A stretch of 64,000 nt of DNA, taken from NCBI RefSeq assembly GCF_002860255.1, contig NZ_PGVE01000064.1, positions 62,001 through 126,000 on the forward strand, given 5' to 3'. Below are positions 43,561 to 52,102 of the stretch, piece by piece. Under the pieces are notes generated by a model. The model had not been told where the DNA came from. It ran no database searches and saw nothing but the letters and a program-made list of their open reading frames with translations. The stretch is from Neobacillus cucumis (GTDB lineage Bacteria > Bacillota > Bacilli > Bacillales > Cytobacillaceae). How positions within the stretch are numbered: the first letter of the stretch is position 1; every line of letters starts with the position of its first letter. Both the position numbers and the translations under genes were made by a program.

Positions 43561-44017
43561 TTGATTATAACAGTTAAATTAAGAAAGTATTGTTGTATCG
43601 AGGATTTTAATAAGTCTTATTATGATTGACTTGTTGTTATTGGAAACAGTTAGCCCAAATTTGTCCCCAAAGTGTCCCCCATTGTCCCCTGTAAAACAGT
43701 AAGAAAATTGCGGGTGGAACAGCGTCCTTATTAAACTCTAGCACCCGTTTATTTAAGTGTAGTTCTTCACTATCTTACCTTTTAAACTTAAAAAACCGAC
43801 ATAGACAGTACAGAAATCTCAATGGGAAGGATCAAGTGATCCTTCTCGATTGATTTTGTTATTCCTGATTTTCGGTACACCCCAATTAGTTTTCTTTTGA
43901 TATTACCTTCTACTTGAATAAACCACCGGGCTCATTATACAACCAGGTGGTAACTAAAAATTCTATCTTTGAGTTTTTTGATACTTTTTTCTATAGATGC
44001 TTTTTTGCATTTATTTT
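43561..44017. other. Non-coding stretch beside the tRNA fragment
   Basis: No credible gene is seen. On the minus strand three GGGGACA-type blocks near 43672-43700 could be the tail of an integrase gene ending in DTLGTNLG, which often adjoins tRNA attachment sites, but this is only suggestive. There are hairpins at 43826-43845 (GAAGGATCA/TGATCCTTC) and 43922-43951 (ACCACC/GGTGGT). Confidence 0.3.
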
Positions 44018-45118
44018 TCAAATAATCATGGGATCAAACTTTGGTTTCCGATCATAGGTGTAAAGTCCGTTTGTTTCTTGTTCGACATCATAAAGTTGCG
44101 TATAGCAGAAGCCAAACATTTGCGAATTGTTAAGCAGAACAGAAACCAAACCTTCATATCGAGTTAAAAACTCTTCCTCCGATTTAGGTCGATCCCCATT
44201 CCCATCAGCCTGGTCAGGTATCCACCAGATACCGCCGAATTCACTAACGAAATATGGCTGACCTTCATACTTTTGACTATGAGGAGATGTTGTAAATACT
44301 TCCCCACCTGTATTCATTGGCTCATATCTTGCTGCAAATGTTTCAGGGTTTTAAACATAATCATGCACATCAAAAATATCAGTCACGACATGAAAATTGC
44401 CGCTTGTATCAATAACAGGCCGGATAGGATCAACCGTTTTGGTTACCGAATAAACGATCCTAAGTACCTGATTATTTTGTTTTCTTCCATCTATATCCCA
44501 TGTCTCATTAAATGGGCACCAGCCGATGATGGCAGGATGATTAAAGTCTCGTTCCACCACTTCCAGCCATTCCGGCAAGAATCGCTCTAATCCCGTCGCG
44601 GTAGTAATATCGAGTCCCCAGTTGGCGTGTTCACCCCAAACTAAATACCCGAGCTTATCTGCCCAATAAAGAAAACGAGGTTCAAAAACTTTTTCATGTA
44701 ACCTAGCCCCATTGAAACCCAACCCCATTGAATTTTCAATATCATTGCGAAGTTCTTCATCAGTCGGGGCTGTAAAGACTCCCTCCGGATAAAACCCTTG
44801 GTCGAGAACCAGCCGCTGGAAAATTGATTTATAATTAATTTTAAAGGACATTCCATCCAACTTAATGCTGCGTATACCAAAATAGCTATCAATAGAATCG
44901 AGTTTTCTGTTTCCGTGAATTAAAGATAAGGTAATATCATACAGTTCTGGATTCCCGGGTTCCCAGAGGTGAAGCTCAGAAAGTTCAACTGTACATTTTA
45001 CAAGTCCCCCAAAAACAGAAACTTGTTTGAAACCGAAATTTTTCCCTTTATACCCTACATTCACTTCTAAAAGTAATTCCTCAGGAATGTTGCCGTCTAT
45101 TTTTGTTTCAATATACAC
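44018..45118 (-). pseudogene. Glycoside hydrolase family 2 (beta-galactosidase/glucuronidase-like) remnant
   Basis: The frame encodes the end of the GH2 sandwich domain (LWEPGNPELYDITL, DSYFGIRSI), the barrel with GFNGARLHEKVFEPRFLYWADKLGYLVWGE split over residues 135-165, and the acid/base motif GWCPFNETWD. A single in-frame TAA at 44351 interrupts between DVHDYV and NPETF; reading through it the protein continues to ISEFGG-like nucleophile region VSEFGGIWWI and a normal end. The N-terminal 200 or so residues are missing. No functional product is expected. Confidence 0.88.
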
Positions 45119-45258
45119 ACCATCTCTTTGCTTCCTGTTGTTTTATGCCATTTGAAGTCAAAGCCCACCAAGACCTTTCGAGCATAATAATCAATAGTAT
45201 TGACACCAGAACTCCCAGGATCTTGTTCCATAAAGATTGGAATCCCTCTACCTTGAAA
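45119..45258 (-). pseudogene. Phage terminase large subunit fragment
   Basis: Between amtB and the GH2 remnant a minus-strand frame reads GIPIFMEQDPGSSGVNTIDY followed by ARKVLVGFDF and TTGSKE. This matches the nuclease-domain EQEPGSSG...TGSKE pattern of phage terminases. It lacks start and both ends, and runs directly into the GH2 frame (out of phase), marking a recombination joint. Confidence 0.6.
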
Positions 45259-45264
45259 TTATCT

Positions 45265-46545
45265 TTAGTTTGGATTTTCCCGCGGGTTTTCAATAAAATA
45301 ATCGTCCACATTAATAAACTCAGGTGATGTATGGATAGCCATGATGCCGTGATAGCTAACATCCAGGCCAACTTCCTCTTCTTCATCTGTTGATCGGATT
45401 GGCACCCATTTATTGATAAGTTTCAGAGCAAACCAGGTCAACACGAATCCCCAAATACATAAAACGGTTAAGCCAAGGAGCTGTATCCCCAATAGGTGCC
45501 ATCCGCCACCAGTGAGAAGACCTCCATCACTGGCAAATAAACCGACGGCAATTGTTCCCCAAATTCCGGAAACAGCATGAACAGGAAAGGCTCCAACCGG
45601 ATCATCAATGCGCTTTGCTTCCAGCCAATTCGTAGCTGCCATCATGAACAGTCCGGAAACAATTCCGATTAAGATTGCTGCACGATCACTAACAAATGCA
45701 CATCCGGCCGTAATGCCCACCAGCCCGGCTAGAGAACCATTAATGACAGAAGGCGCATCTGATCTTCCATAACGGAATAAGGTATAAATCAAGGTTGCAG
45801 CTCCACCGGCTGCAGCCGAAAGCATCGTGACAATCGCAATATGGCCAATACGTACATCCGTAGCTGTCAAGGTGCTCCCAGCGTTAAAGCCAAACCAGCC
45901 AAACCATAATAAAAAGGCACCAACTGAAGCCAAGGGAAGATTGCTTGGCAATGCAATTGATGAGGTATTATTCGGCATAAATTTTCCTTTTCTCGGGCCA
46001 ATTAAAATGGCTGCAGCCAATGCGGAGAAACCACCCAATGCGTGAATAACAGCTGAACCGGCAAAATCCTGGAATCCCAGTTTCCCCAGCCAGCCTCCTC
46101 CCCATACCCAATGCCCGGCAATAGGATAAATTAGTGCCGTCATTAATACGACATAAAGGAGATAAGCCCTGAAATTAACTCTCTCCGCCACAGCCCCGGA
46201 AACAATCGAAATAACCGCGATAACGAACGCCCCTTGGAACAGCCAAAACGTATCTGTAGAGATCGATAGTTTCAAATGTGATAAATCGCCATTTAGCATG
46301 AAACCATTGGAACCGGCTATTCCAAATAGGTCAGATCCAAACATGAGACCAAACCCAAGTAAAAAATAACATAGTGTACCGATGGTAATATCAGCAAAAA
46401 CCTTCATGATAATATTGACACTGTTTTTGGACCTGACAAAGCCTGCCTCCAATAAAGCAAATCCGCCTTCCATCAATAAGATCATCGCAGCAGTCAGAAC
46501 GACCCAAATTGTATCTAATCCCGAATGTAAAGCATGAATGGTCAT
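45265..46545 (-). CDS. amtB: Ammonium transporter
   Basis: The 426-residue channel-type transporter has 11 helices and Amt landmarks: EAGFVRSKNSVNIIMK near 33, FQGAFVIAVISIVSGAVAER split near 103-122, DFAGSAVIHALGGFSAL near 158 and HAVSGIWGT near 310. The twin pore histidines are those of VIHALGG and FPVHAVSG. Its start overlaps the upstream coiled-coil gene in an ATGA junction. No glnK is beside it, which is unusual for amtB. Confidence 0.95.
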   Translation of the reverse strand: MTIHALHSGLDTIWVVLTAAMILLMEGGFALLEAGFVRSKNSVNIIMKVFADITIGTLCYFLLGFGLMFGSDLFGIAGSNGFMLNGDLSHLKLSISTDTFWLFQGAFVIAVISIVSGAVAERVNFRAYLLYVVLMTALIYPIAGHWVWGGGWLGKLGFQDFAGSAVIHALGGFSALAAAILIGPRKGKFMPNNTSSIALPSNLPLASVGAFLLWFGWFGFNAGSTLTATDVRIGHIAIVTMLSAAAGGAATLIYTLFRYGRSDAPSVINGSLAGLVGITAGCAFVSDRAAILIGIVSGLFMMAATNWLEAKRIDDPVGAFPVHAVSGIWGTIAVGLFASDGGLLTGGGWHLLGIQLLGLTVLCIWGFVLTWFALKLINKWVPIRSTDEEEEVGLDVSYHGIMAIHTSPEFINVDDYFIENPRENPN

Positions 46546-46955
46546 TGCCTAATCCCCTCCACTTCAATTAATCGTTTTATTTCATCCATTAAAGTCTGAG
46601 ATAAAACAAACTGGTCAATATTCGGTTCTTTCCGCACTAAATCAATTATTTTGTTCAATTCGGCAATCCTCTTTTTCATTTCTTCAATATTGTGGAACCG
46701 TTGTTTAACATTCACGAGATATTCGACGGCTTGGTGATGAATGGGAGGACGCCCGGCAAAAAGTTTTTTAAATGTCGATAAGGATTGGTACCATGCTTCA
46801 TGTGTTCTTCTCTTCTCTTCATATTTGATGATCTTATCCTTTAAAAGGAGAATTTCTTCTTCTTTTTTTATGATTAACCTTTGCAAGAGATTTACAAATT
46901 CTTCTGAAGAAAAACGAAATACAGTAGTTTGATAGTATTCATCCAAAATATCCAT
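46542..46955 (-). CDS. Coiled-coil protein translationally coupled to amtB
   Basis: A 137-residue, charged, mostly helical protein with heptad-like stretches (LLQRLIIKKEEEILLLKDKI and HNIEEMKKRIAELNKIIDLV). There is no signal peptide or membrane helix. The ATG at 46955 follows GAGGAGATA; an upstream in-frame ATG at 46979 overlaps that site. The 4-bp overlap with amtB means joint expression. It occupies the place where a PII protein is usual, so regulation of the transporter is a reasonable but untested guess. Confidence 0.7.
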   Translation of the reverse strand: MDILDEYYQTTVFRFSSEEFVNLLQRLIIKKEEEILLLKDKIIKYEEKRRTHEAWYQSLSTFKKLFAGRPPIHHQAVEYLVNVKQRFHNIEEMKKRIAELNKIIDLVRKEPNIDQFVLSQTLMDEIKRLIEVEGIRQ

Positions 46956-47109
46956 GTCATATCTCCTCGCATTATACACGTCACGTTAGCTTACATAGTA
47001 TATGTTACATCTCCTAACATGAATGATTATTTCCTGATTATAGGGAGAATTTCTTATATAGTCAATCTAATTTTTTGAATATCCAGTTATTTCTTTATGT
47101 AAACCAATA

Positions 47110-47140
47110 ATAAAAAGCCGCAGTTTTCAGGCGGCTTTCA
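47110..47140 (-). terminator. Terminator-like hairpin upstream of amtB operon
   Basis: AAAGCCGC and GCGGCTTT flank a short loop, with a T run on the minus strand. It may end a lost minus-strand gene. Confidence 0.5.
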
Positions 47141-47243
47141 TTTTAGTGTTTATTATTTTCTTTACTTTCATACAATCTATCTTTATAGATAAAATCATTT
47201 TATTCCTGTATAGATGCGAATGGCGTCTTTAAATAATTTTGCC

Positions 47244-47999
47244 GTAACGGGTTGCCTTTTTCTCCGGATGTTTAATGGATACAATGTTTATGAAAACCAA
47301 TGACTCTACCATGAAACTACTACAATTAGCTGGCTGTGAAATTGTCATTCCGACTGAGCAGGCTTGCTGTGGTGCCCTTCATGGTCATAGCGGTGAAAAA
47401 AATGGAGCAAAGGAATTGGCTAAACGGAACATTTTAGCGTTTGAAGAACTTGGCGTTGATTATATCATTACAAATGCAGGAGGATGCGGAGCTTTTTTAA
47501 TTGAATAGGATCATCTTCTAAAAGATGATCCTAAATGGGCTGAGAGAGCTAAGCACGTTTCTTCTAAATTAAAAGATATTTCAAGTATTCTTGTAGAAAT
47601 GGAGTTTCACAAGCAGGATTTATCATTACCGGTACAGATTATTACCTACCAGGACTCCTGTCATTTACGTAATGTAATGAAAACATCTTCTGAACCTCGA
47701 ATTCTGTTAAAGGCAATTAAAAATACAGAGTATCGGGAAATGAAAAACGCGGACAGCTGCTGTGGTTCAGCGGGAATTTATAATATTGTGAGTCAGAGAT
47801 GTCGATGCAAATACTTGACTCTAAAATGAAAACAGCAAAAGCAACAGAAGCGACAACGATTGTTACTGTCAACCAAGGTTGCCTTTTGCAAATGAAATTG
47901 GGTATTGAGCGTGAAGGCTTATCGGATCGAATACGGGCAGTCCATATTGTCGATTTACTGCTTGAGGCAGCACAGAATAGTAAGGTCAATGGTATATAG
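47244..47999 (+). pseudogene. glcF: Glycolate oxidase iron-sulfur subunit (glcF-like), C-terminal remnant
   Basis: The remnant carries two CCG domains: GCL, then EQACCGALHGHSGE and NAGGCGAFL; after a break YQDSCHLRNV and DSCCGSAGIY, then VNQGCLLQM. Lesions are a frameshift near 47270, an in-frame TAG at 47506 and another frameshift near 47790. The N-terminal ferredoxin part is absent. A terminator follows at 48089. Confidence 0.85.
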
Positions 48000-48088
48000 G
48001 TTTACCATTATAAAATCGAATTTCAAGGAAATATGCTTTGGTTATTTCTCCGTCGGCATGGAATTTCTTAATTTATTTATGACAAAAT

Positions 48089-48132
48089 GTGAAATAGAAG
48101 GAAAGATAACTCTTCCTTCTATTTCACTTTGT
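48089..48132 (+). terminator. Terminator after the glcF remnant
   Basis: GTGAAATAGAAGG and CCTTCTATTTCAC make a perfect 13-bp stem, followed by TTT. Confidence 0.75.
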
Positions 48133-48304
48133 ATATTTCACAAATCCCAATAATTAAAATTGGTCCTCATTTGGATAAAACTTCTTTATCGTAAGCCATC
48201 CTTTGATATAACCGATGGCTTGACTTCAGAAACAGTGGTTTCCAACCTCACGACCGCCAGCCCGGATAAAACCAAGGTTGTGCTAAAGATCGAATGACTA
48301 CTGA

Positions 48305-49468
48305 TTAATTGACTTTTTGAGATATTACATCTGGCTGTAAAACATAATCTTTTGTTACTACTTCAAAATTTCCTTTTTTTAAAATTACTTTTTCTACAAG
48401 CCTGGCTAACATCTGACTTTTCTCAGTTAAACTAGACTCGTTATATCTTCTTTCCCATTCAGGTAGCTCTTTAATTAATAACTCAATTGATTTTTCTTTA
48501 CTCATTAATTCAACTGGTCTATTCTTATTATTCTCAGCCTTCAGTTTTTTTCCGCAGTAGCCACAATAAATTAAATCACTTAACAAAAATGAATCTTTTA
48601 CTTTTACGCCTGAATAAGAATCATGTGGTATTCTTTTATTCACATAGCCTTGCGTTTTATCAAAAACTTCCTCATTTAATATAACCAATGATTCCTTTTT
48701 AGGTTAGAGTTTCCATTCTGAGTATTTAAGTTTACCTAGTAACCTACTGCTTTTGTTATAGGCTGGATAACCAATATATATTGGATTTCGGAGTATCCGA
48801 GTAATTGTACTAGATATCCACTGTTTTCCGTTTCTTGTGGGTATACCTCTATGATTAAGTTCCTGTGAAATCCTACTGCATCCAAAACCATGATTTCCAG
48901 CAAGATCAAAGATTAATCTAACAACTTCTGCTTCTTCGTCAGATATAGCCAATTCTGATTTCCCAGCATTTTTTACAATTTGGTACCCTAAAGGAGGAGA
49001 CCCCCCCAGTAAAAATTCCTTCTTCATTCAGCTGTTCAAAACGTTTCTTAACTCTTTGTGATGTTTTTTCCACTTCTTTCGAGCACTGACGATAATAGTC
49101 GGCCTCTTGTTCTGTATAATCATAAATCTGACCTTCAGAAATTGACCAAATTTCAATATTCTCTTTCTTCAAAACTTCAAAAATATATTTCATTTCTTCA
49201 GGTTTCCGACCTATCCTATCTCACATAAACACAAGTAAAACATCAAATTCTCCTAGCTTTGCTCCAGTTAATATTCTCTTGAAGCCATTCCGTTCTTCCA
49301 ATTTTACACTACATCCAGAAACTGCCAGTTCCTCAATTTCTCTTTCAATTTTCCAATTATTAAAAATTAGATATGTAATTTATACATGCTTTTTTGTTGT
49401 AGAGTAGTATCATGGTGAAGGACCTGATTCCTAGTAGAGACGCGGTAATAAGCCCACACTTTTTTCAC
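48305..49468 (-). pseudogene. Large serine recombinase, heavily decayed
   Basis: The GTG start after AAAGGAGG begins WAYYRVSTRNQ, the catalytic-serine segment of the resolvase domain; LGEFDVLLVFM and DRIGRKPEEMKY follow, then the recombinase domain (PPLGYQIVKNAGKSELAI, NHRGIPTRNGKQW, ILRNPIYIG), the zinc ribbon YCGYCGKKL and a leucine-rich coiled coil. Stops near 49378 and 49220, a frameshift at a seven-C run near 49006 and a stop at 48704 inactivate it; parts of the N-domain are deleted. It is adjacent to tRNA-Val and has an SOS box in its promoter. Confidence 0.9.
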
Positions 49469-49501
49469 CTGAATATTCCTCCTTTATTGTTACTTATCCC
49501 T

Positions 49502-49520
49502 ATTATAAAACGCATGTTCG
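49502..49520 (-). promoter_or_regulatory. LexA (DinR) box overlapping the recombinase -10
   Basis: Minus strand CGAACATGCGTTTT (49507-49520) matches CGAACRNRYGTTYG at 13 of 14 positions and runs into TATAAT (49502-49507). The recombinase was therefore probably SOS-inducible. Confidence 0.65.
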
Positions 49521-49564
49521 TATTTAGCGAATATAACTGTTAAGTTCGAGTAAATATTTTTCGC

Positions 49565-49606
49565 AAAAAAATATAAAAGCCCTAACACCATTTAGATGCT
49601 AGGACT
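49565..49606 (-). terminator. Terminator of tRNA-Val (hairpin of module C)
   Basis: AGTCCTAGCATC pairs with GGTGTTAGGGCT on the minus strand, followed by TTTATATTTTTTT. It is the related form of the hairpins at 30323 and 43471. Confidence 0.75.
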
Positions 49607-49611
49607 AGTTA

Positions 49612-49683
49612 TGATCCGAGAGGGATTCGAACCCCCGACCCCATCCCTGTCAAGGATGTATTCTCCCACTGAACTATCGGATC
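49612..49683 (-). tRNA. tRNA-Val (GAC)
   Basis: The minus strand folds into a full cloverleaf: acceptor GATCCGA/TCGGATC, D stem GTTC/GAAT, anticodon stem CATCC/GGATG with loop TTGACAG (anticodon GAC), T arm GGGGG-TTCGAAT-CCCTC, discriminator A. The 3' CCA is not encoded. The D loop is short. It stands alone, between the recombinase remnant and an SOS-type promoter, with two 3' fragments of the same kind at 30.4 and 43.5 kb, as expected for an integration target. Confidence 0.85.
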
Positions 49684-49791
49684 GCTATGTAAGTTACAAA
49701 TTTAATTATAGTTAAATTTCTAGTATTGTCAATATATTTTTCATCTCAAATCAAAATAACCTTAATAACAACTCCCCCTTCCGCAAAAAAA

Positions 49792-49843
49792 GAAACATAT
49801 GTTCCTATTTTACTTGAATAAAGAACGAACGTTCGGTTATAAT
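49792..49843 (+). promoter_or_regulatory. Promoter with LexA (DinR) box for the small WYL-like gene
   Basis: TTGAAT (49814-49819) and TATAAT (49838-49843) are 18 bp apart. The spacer holds AGAACGAACGTTCG (49822-49835), 13 of 14 matches to CGAACRNRYGTTYG. A weaker second site GAAACATATGTTCC lies at 49792-49805 (11 of 14). Confidence 0.7.
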
Positions 49844-49872
49844 GTAACTATAAACCCAAAGGAGTGATTAGC

Positions 49873-50097
49873 ATGGATGGACTTTTAATTCGTTCGATCG
49901 AGGAACATATACCTATTGAAATGATTTATCTTGCTGAAAACCAGGAACTCTCCCAAAGAAAACTAATTGTCAAAGAAATAAATGACGATTATATCCGCGC
50001 CTATTGCTTGCTTCGCAAACAAATGCGCACATTTAAACGTGAAAATATATTATCAATCATGCCGGATTCTCGTTCCAAAAAAACAAACCTCCATTAA
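49873..50097 (+). CDS. Small WYL/YolD-like protein, putatively SOS-controlled
   Basis: A 74-residue protein with IRSIEEHIPIEMIYLAEN, LIVKEINDDYIRAYCLL and FKRENILSIMP, the beta-barrel pattern of WYL or YolD-like domains (ligand or nucleic-acid binding). It lacks a helix-turn-helix. The ATG at 49873 follows AAAGGAGTG. The LexA box in its promoter suggests induction by DNA damage. Function is unknown. Confidence 0.65.
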   Translation: MDGLLIRSIEEHIPIEMIYLAENQELSQRKLIVKEINDDYIRAYCLLRKQMRTFKRENILSIMPDSRSKKTNLH

Positions 50098-50194
50098 TCC
50101 TATTCCTCCTCCCACTAACAACTTCCTCAAAAGAAATTCCTCCATAGTTGTGATAAAATTCAGTTGTATGAAACGAAGCACGGGAGGCTGTCGC

Positions 50195-50917
50195 ATGAAA
50201 TATCCAAAAGGCACAATCAAAGAATACACCTTTCAAAGCGAAGAACTACAAGAGACCATGCAGCTGCTCATTTATCTGCCTGCAAATTACTCACCCTTAT
50301 ATAAATACTCGCTGCTGATCGCCCAGGACGGGAAGGATTATTTTCAGCTTGGCCGAATCGGACGATTAGCAGATGAGCTACTTTTTCAACATGAAATTGA
50401 AAATTTAATAATTGTTGGGGTACCCTATAAGAATGTGGAGGATAGACGGCGAAAATATCATCCTGAGGGTGACCAAAATCAGCCATATATTCGATTTCTT
50501 GCACATGAATTAGTTCCTTTTCTAGAAAAGGAGTTTCCCACCTATCAAATGGGTTCCACCAGGGCGTTAATTGGTGACTCTCTCGGGGCAACTGTGTCTT
50601 TAATGACCGCGGTTCAATATCCGCATACCTTCGGAAAGGTATTGCTTCAATCGCCGTATGTTGATCAGCATATACTTAATTTAGTTAAAAATTTTAAAGA
50701 AGGGCAACTGATCGAAATTTACCATGTGATTGGCACACAGGAAACGGCCGTTTCCACAACGGACGGAAAAATAAAAGACTTTTTAAGTCCAAACAGACTG
50801 CTATCAGAAGAAATAAAAGCCAAACCCATTACATATTTTTATCAAGAGTTTGATGGCATTCATACATGGACCTACTGGCAGCCAGATCTAAAACGGGCGC
50901 TTAAAATGTTTTTTTAG
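50195..50917 (+). CDS. yjcH: Esterase of the YjcH/enterochelin-esterase type
   Basis: A 240-residue alpha/beta-hydrolase: LLIAQDGKDYFQLGR near the N-terminus, nucleophile motif IGDSLGATVS near residue 130 and late His in FDGIHTWTYWQ. The ATG at 50195 follows GGGAGG. Order yjcH-yjcG-yjcF equals B. subtilis. The natural substrate is unknown. Confidence 0.88.
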   Translation: MKYPKGTIKEYTFQSEELQETMQLLIYLPANYSPLYKYSLLIAQDGKDYFQLGRIGRLADELLFQHEIENLIIVGVPYKNVEDRRRKYHPEGDQNQPYIRFLAHELVPFLEKEFPTYQMGSTRALIGDSLGATVSLMTAVQYPHTFGKVLLQSPYVDQHILNLVKNFKEGQLIEIYHVIGTQETAVSTTDGKIKDFLSPNRLLSEEIKAKPITYFYQEFDGIHTWTYWQPDLKRALKMFF

Positions 50918-51029
50918 AATTTTTATAGGAATTTTAATTTATTTAATATATTTAGAAAATTTGCTATAATAACAAGAAAGCGTTTTACGGATATTTTCGT
51001 GAAATAATTTTAATAATGGAGGTAACCGC

Positions 51030-51542
51030 ATGAAATTTGGTGTTGTCATTTTCCCGTCCAAACAGCTTCAAGATATAGTAAATTCTTATCGAAAGCGCTA
51101 CGATCCGCATTATGCTCTTATCCCTCCACATTTGACATTAAAACATGCTTTTGAAGCAACAGAAGAGGATGCAAAGAATTTTGCTGATAAATTAAGGAAT
51201 ATAGCTAGTAACACAAGCCCATTTTCTTTAAAGACAACCAAAATCAGTTCTTTTAAACCGGTCAATAATGTGATCTATTTTAAAGTAGATCCTACCAACG
51301 AACTTAATAACCTGCATGCGGAAATTAATCGAGAATTAAATGATCAAAAGACGGAGTATGCTTTTGTCCCACACATTACCATCGGCCAAAAGCTGTCTAA
51401 TGATGAACACTCTGATATTTTTGGTTCACTCCGGATGACAAAAATCGATCATGAAGAAACCATTGAACGCTTCCATCTGCTTTATCAATTAGAAAATGAA
51501 TCGTGGACCGTATATGAAACATTTCGTCTTGGAAAGGAATAA
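51030..51542 (+). CDS. yjcG: 2H-phosphoesterase/2'-5' RNA ligase-like protein YjcG
   Basis: The 170-residue protein has the paired H-x-T motifs of the 2H superfamily ([10 protein letters not shown] near residue 34 and PHITIGQKL near residue 115). These enzymes act on cyclic phosphodiesters of RNA or nucleotides; the actual substrate of YjcG is not known. It ends 6 bp before yjcF, so the two are cotranscribed. Confidence 0.92.
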   Translation: MKFGVVIFPSKQLQDIVNSYRKRYDPHYALIPPHLTLKHAFEATEEDAKNFADKLRNIASNTSPFSLKTTKISSFKPVNNVIYFKVDPTNELNNLHAEINRELNDQKTEYAFVPHITIGQKLSNDEHSDIFGSLRMTKIDHEETIERFHLLYQLENESWTVYETFRLGKE

Positions 51543-51548
51543 TGAAAC

Positions 51549-51995
51549 GTGAAAGTGAAAGTTGTTGAAAATCAAAAAGAGCTAGAAGATGCTTTTTCCA
51601 TAAGAAAAATTGTATTTGTAAAGGAGCAAAATGTTCCGATTGAAGAGGAAATAGACCAATACGAGGATGAAGCCGTCCATTTTGTGATGTACGGTGAGAC
51701 ACACAATCCAATCGCTGCCGGAAGATTCCGCGAAGTGGATGGTTATGGAAAAGTCGAACGGATATGTGTGGCAGCAGAAGCCCGCAAAACCGGAGCAGGA
51801 AAAAAGATGATGAACGCAATCGAAAACTATGCTCGTGAAAAAGGGCTGCACAAATTAAAATTAAATGCCCAAACCCATGCCATTCCCTTCTATGCAAGAC
51901 TTGGCTATGAAGTCGTTTCCGAAGAGTTTTTGGATGCAGGAATCCCTCATAAAACCATGGTAAAACAAATTCCTAAAGAAGCACTTGCCGAATAA
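51549..51995 (+). CDS. yjcF: GNAT-family N-acetyltransferase YjcF
   Basis: A 148-residue acetyltransferase with the acetyl-CoA binding motif EARKTGAGKKMMNAIENYA (about residues 77-95), preceded by VERICVA and followed by LNAQTHAIPFYARLGYEV. The GTG start is six bases behind yjcG. Substrate unknown. Confidence 0.9.
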   Translation: MKVKVVENQKELEDAFSIRKIVFVKEQNVPIEEEIDQYEDEAVHFVMYGETHNPIAAGRFREVDGYGKVERICVAAEARKTGAGKKMMNAIENYAREKGLHKLKLNAQTHAIPFYARLGYEVVSEEFLDAGIPHKTMVKQIPKEALAE

Positions 51996-52015
51996 CGGCA
52001 AGTGCTTCTTTTTTT
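51979..52015 (+). terminator. Terminator of yjcHGF
   Basis: GCACTTGCCG and CGGCAAGTGC form a perfect stem starting in the last codons of yjcF, followed by TTCTTTTTTT. Confidence 0.88.
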
Positions 52016-52102
52016 GGATAATTAATCAAACACTTTCCGTAGCTTGCTGGTTTTGTTAAGATAGAAGATGTGTTATTTTCGCGAAGTAGAGGTTTTAAAT
52101 AT

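Noticed and set aside
43672..43700. Possible integrase C-terminus on the minus strand
   Set aside because: Only about a dozen residues could be compared; too short to annotate as a gene, so kept as a remark in the region entry.
43705..43725. T-box-like GGGTGGAACAGCG on the plus strand
   Set aside because: It differs from the T-box consensus, no specifier stem is found upstream, and no synthetase or amino-acid gene follows on that strand.
45108..45386. 92-codon minus-strand frame between amtB and the GH2 remnant
   Set aside because: It overlaps the amtB end in another phase; the terminase-like segment is in a different frame of the same bases.
49822..49835. Simple palindrome without regulatory meaning
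   Set aside because: Rejected in favour of a LexA box because it matches 13 of 14 consensus positions and lies between -35 and -10.
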